Source of the DNA: Corylus avellana
Taxonomy: Eukaryota; Streptophyta; Magnoliopsida; Fagales; Betulaceae
Direction of reading: 5' to 3'
Length of the DNA stretch: 64,000 bases
NCBI RefSeq assembly: GCF_901000735.1
Contig: NC_081544.1
Span: 9,859,608 to 9,923,607 of the forward strand
Positions 61,987 through 64,000 of the stretch are shown piece after piece. How positions within the stretch are numbered: the first letter of the stretch is position 1; each line of letters begins with the position of its first letter. A model generated the notes under the pieces. It saw nothing but the letters and a program-made list of their open reading frames with translations, was not told the origin of the DNA and did no database searches. Made by a program: the position numbers and the translations under genes.

Positions 61987-63009
61987 TTACTTAACTCTTG
62001 AAGATGAAGCTAATCAGTTTAAAGAGAAGCATGCTGATGCTGAGCTTGAATGCCGAGCTACCGAATCTCGTATTAACTCAGTTTCTGAAGAACTTGAAGA
62101 AGCACAGAGATATTCTGCTGTTCAATGTACTTGAGCTGAGGTAGCTGAGGGAAAGCTGAAAATAGCCGAAGAACAACTTCTGGCTATTGGGAAGAAACAA
62201 AAATCAACCGAGAAGAAGCTTAAGGCTGCTGAGAAAAAGACTACAAGTTTTAAAAGAAAATTTTCCTGAGCTAAAGAGCAAGTGATCAGATATAAAGATA
62301 AAGCTCAGGGTTTCTACAAGCAGCTTTCATTTGTTTCCTGGGGTTGAGATTACGGTTGGGGCATAGGTTTCATCTCGGGTTTTGAAACTTTTTGGAGCTG
62401 GTCAAAAAACCTCCTGAAGGTGTTGACCTTGATACAATTAAACCCGAAGATATTCCCCCTACCGAAGAAGCTATTACGAAGATTGCTATAGTCGGCCAAG
62501 AACAAATGCCAGACTGCAAAGGCATTACATTTTTCGATTTTAACCCATTTGCCAAATATGAAGTTGGGGAACCTTCTACTACTAAAAAGCATCACGAAGA
62601 ATCTTCATCTAATGATAACTCGGAAAAATCAGTGAGTGTATTAGATGAAGAATGGGACCATGTATCGGATGGAGATAAGTGAAGTCCCAAATGTAATCCT
62701 TTGCAATGAAATGAATTTCTGTTTCTTCCATTTTTTGACAATGAATAAAATTTTTTTGCATTTTGCTTTTCTTACTCTGTGATTTGTGCTGTGTTGTGAA
62801 TGAATGGCTTCATATGCTTTATACATGTGTACCCCCCGATTCCCATAGGTTATAAGTTCAATTAATAAACAATGGGAATCTTTATAAATTACAGGGTAAG
62901 AATTTAACCATTGTGATTGTGTTGCATGATACTCGGTCTCGGGAAGAACTTGATTCAACAATGTTTCATCGAGAATGTTTGGTTGAGAGAATACTCGGTT
63001 CAACTGTAG

Positions 63010-63330
63010 TAGTTGAACATTTGCCTCGGGAAAGCGCTTAGTTCAGCTATTTTTCACCGAGGTCTTTGCCTTAGGAAAGCGCTTTGGCTATTTTTCTCCA
63101 AGTGAAACTCGAGAAAGCGTCGTGGCTATATTTCGCCAAGTGGTGCCTCAGGAAAGCACTTGGTTCAGCTATATTTTTCTAAGGACTTTTGCCTTAGGAA
63201 AGCGTGTTGGCTATATTTCTCCGAGTTATGCTCAGGAAAGCAACTATGCTATATTTCACTAAGGGTAACCTTTGTGTAAAGGTTAAGTTCGAAAAGCGCT
63301 TTGTTCAACTATATTTTCCGAGTGTAAAGT
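63010..63330. repeat. Degenerate tandem repeat next to pol
   Basis: Units of about 55-60 bp built on CCTTAGGAAAGCGCTTTGG and CTATATTTCTCCGAG recur five to six times with many substitutions. They lie between the end of the antisense gene and the end of pol. Confidence 0.7.
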
Positions 63331-63411
63331 AGAACACCTGGTTTGCTATTGACATTAAGTTTTTTGTGTAATCATAACTTTAGAAGATTCTTTATTCATA
63401 AAACACTTATT

Positions 63412-64000
63412 TTACAATAGCAGGATAAGAAAAGATGAATCTCTGAAATCATAATTTTTATACAAAATATTCTTAAGATGTTCAGCATTCCATGGTCTCT
63501 GGAGTCGTTTGCCTTCTGAATCTGCAAGATGATATGCTCCTGCTCTTGAACATTCAATCACTTTGTATGGTCCTTCCCAGTTCGGTGCTAACTTTCCATC
63601 AATTGAATCTCTGGTTGTAATAGTTACTTTTTTCAAGACCAAATCGCCAACTTGAAAACTGTGATGTCTGACTCGTTGATGAAAATACCGAGCTATTCTC
63701 TATTGATACGCTGCCATAGTTATTTGAGCTTGATCTCATTTTTCTTACAACATATCGAGATGTAGTTTCAGACCTTCATTGTTAAACTCAGAATGAAAAG
63801 TTTTTACACGAAAACTTCCTGACCCGATTTCAGTTGGAATGACAGCCTCGATTCCAAAAGCTAAAGCATAAGGATTTTCCTCAGTTGGAGTTCTTCTGGT
63901 GGTGCAATACGCCCATAAAACCTCTGGAAGATCCTCTGCCCAGTTTCCTTTGCGCTCACCGAGCTTTTTCTTCAGGAGTTTGAATATAGTTTTGTTTGTT
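63412..64000 (-). pseudogene. Ty3-gypsy integrase C-terminal region
   Basis: On the minus strand from the window edge: KKKLGERKGNWAEDLPEVLW, AYCTTRRTPTEENPYALAFG and IEAVIPTEIGS, then HQRVRHHSFQVGDLVLKKV and KLAPNWEGPYKVIECS with GAYHLADSEGKRLQRPWNAE. These are the typical end of the gypsy integrase core and its GPY-type C-terminal domain. In-frame stops occur between LHLDML and the QRVRHH part (about 63655-63755), so this copy is inactive. The N-terminal part lies beyond 64000. Confidence 0.88.

Larger units (their letters stand above)
57172..62682 (+). pseudogene. Antisense retrotransposon gene: Transposase_28-like N-terminus plus coiled coil
   Basis: The first exon (57172-57766) reads MSRRGGAGPS..., with LPFLRIVRELLSY, IAPHQVMPNGWRTFF and RTDHLLTFQTRKRLKL. 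This resembles the plant 'putative gypsy type transposon' domain (Transposase_28, PF04195). Exon 2 starts at 57846 (REKARRVRQVLDY). After an inserted LTR the frame resumes at about 59487 and runs to 60628, is spliced to 61095, and continues as coiled coil (KRLEDAEAKIKRLQEI, SEELEEAQRYSA, KKLKAAEKK) to a stop at 62680-62682. Breaks: in-frame stops at 57436-57438 and 57694-57696, frameshifts near 57975 and 58120, several later stops, and insertions at 58272, 60666 (in an intron) and 61375. The function of such proteins is unknown to me. Confidence 0.72.
55963..64000 (-). mobile_element. Ty3-gypsy element, Tat-like organisation, continuing past the window
   Basis: The pieces are the 3' LTR (55963-56486), a spliced gene antisense to pol (57172-62682), a tandem-repeat block (about 63010-63330) and a minus-strand integrase C-terminus (63412-64000). 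Antisense genes and tandem repeats between pol and the 3' LTR are known for the Tat group (for example Grande). Reverse transcriptase, Gag and the 5' LTR lie outside the window, so the lineage is an inference. Confidence 0.7.

Noticed and set aside
1..64000. A new multi-gene functional system
   Set aside because: The only intact host genes are the three related transporters; other coding sequence belongs to recognisable mobile elements, so I do not claim a novel pathway.

Overview
The window is nuclear DNA from a flowering plant, most likely a woody eudicot (the order is not determined). The evidence is AT-rich sequence, spliced genes with GT-AG introns, a plant-type ABCG transporter, and dense plant transposons (Mutator-like, hAT, copia, gypsy, a Cassandra TRIM and a SINE). 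No prokaryotic operon, CRISPR array or phage is present. Coding starts were judged by homology and splicing, because many long open frames here have no support.

Region 1 (1-5290) is non-coding. It holds an 11-bp, 15-unit minisatellite. It also holds a diverged, inverted copy (1071-3356) of the spacer that later separates the transporter genes; that copy carries a solo LTR with a SINE inside. Next comes a Pack-MULE (4000-4983) with an exact 9-bp target duplication. It carries a broken, antisense fragment of a BPA1-like (binding partner of ACD11) gene and sits just upstream of the first transporter.

Region 2 (5291-36382) is a tandem array of three 8-exon genes for half-size ABCG transporters (672 residues, ABCG11/12-like). 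Copy 1 (5291-12143) and copy 3 (29020-36382) are intact. Copy 2 (18777-22390) is interrupted by exactly 100 N that replace about 3.3 kb (exons 3-5 and the start of exon 6). Copy 2 looks like copy 3 in its 5' flank and exon 1, and like copy 1 from intron 1 onward. This is the expected product of unequal crossing over between copies 1 and 3. The two spacers (12144-18776 and 22391-29019) are almost identical apart from a roughly 200-bp GC-rich patch.

Region 3 (36383-53522) is repeats. A 4.07-kb hAT element (37248-41313) has an 8-bp target duplication, the terminal exons of a hAT transposase, and a GC-rich fragment that looks captured. A tandem LTR-internal-LTR-internal-LTR array (42035-49698) encodes only a Gag-like protein with two zinc knuckles. 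Around it lie remains of larger, probably Ty3-gypsy, LTRs with minisatellites.

Region 4 (53523-64000) is nested retrotransposons. A degenerate Ty1-copia element on the minus strand is cut at its 5' end near 55962. It abuts a Ty3-gypsy element of Tat-like organisation that continues past the window. The gypsy element has an LTR (about 55963-56486), a multi-exon gene antisense to pol (57172-62682: Transposase_28-like N-terminus, then coiled coil), a tandem-repeat block and a minus-strand integrase end. The antisense gene has been broken by a solo LTR, a Mutator-type MITE and a Cassandra TRIM carrying 5S-rRNA-like sequence; each insertion is dated by its own target duplication.

Only the transporter copies look like functioning host genes; nearly everything else is mobile DNA or its debris.
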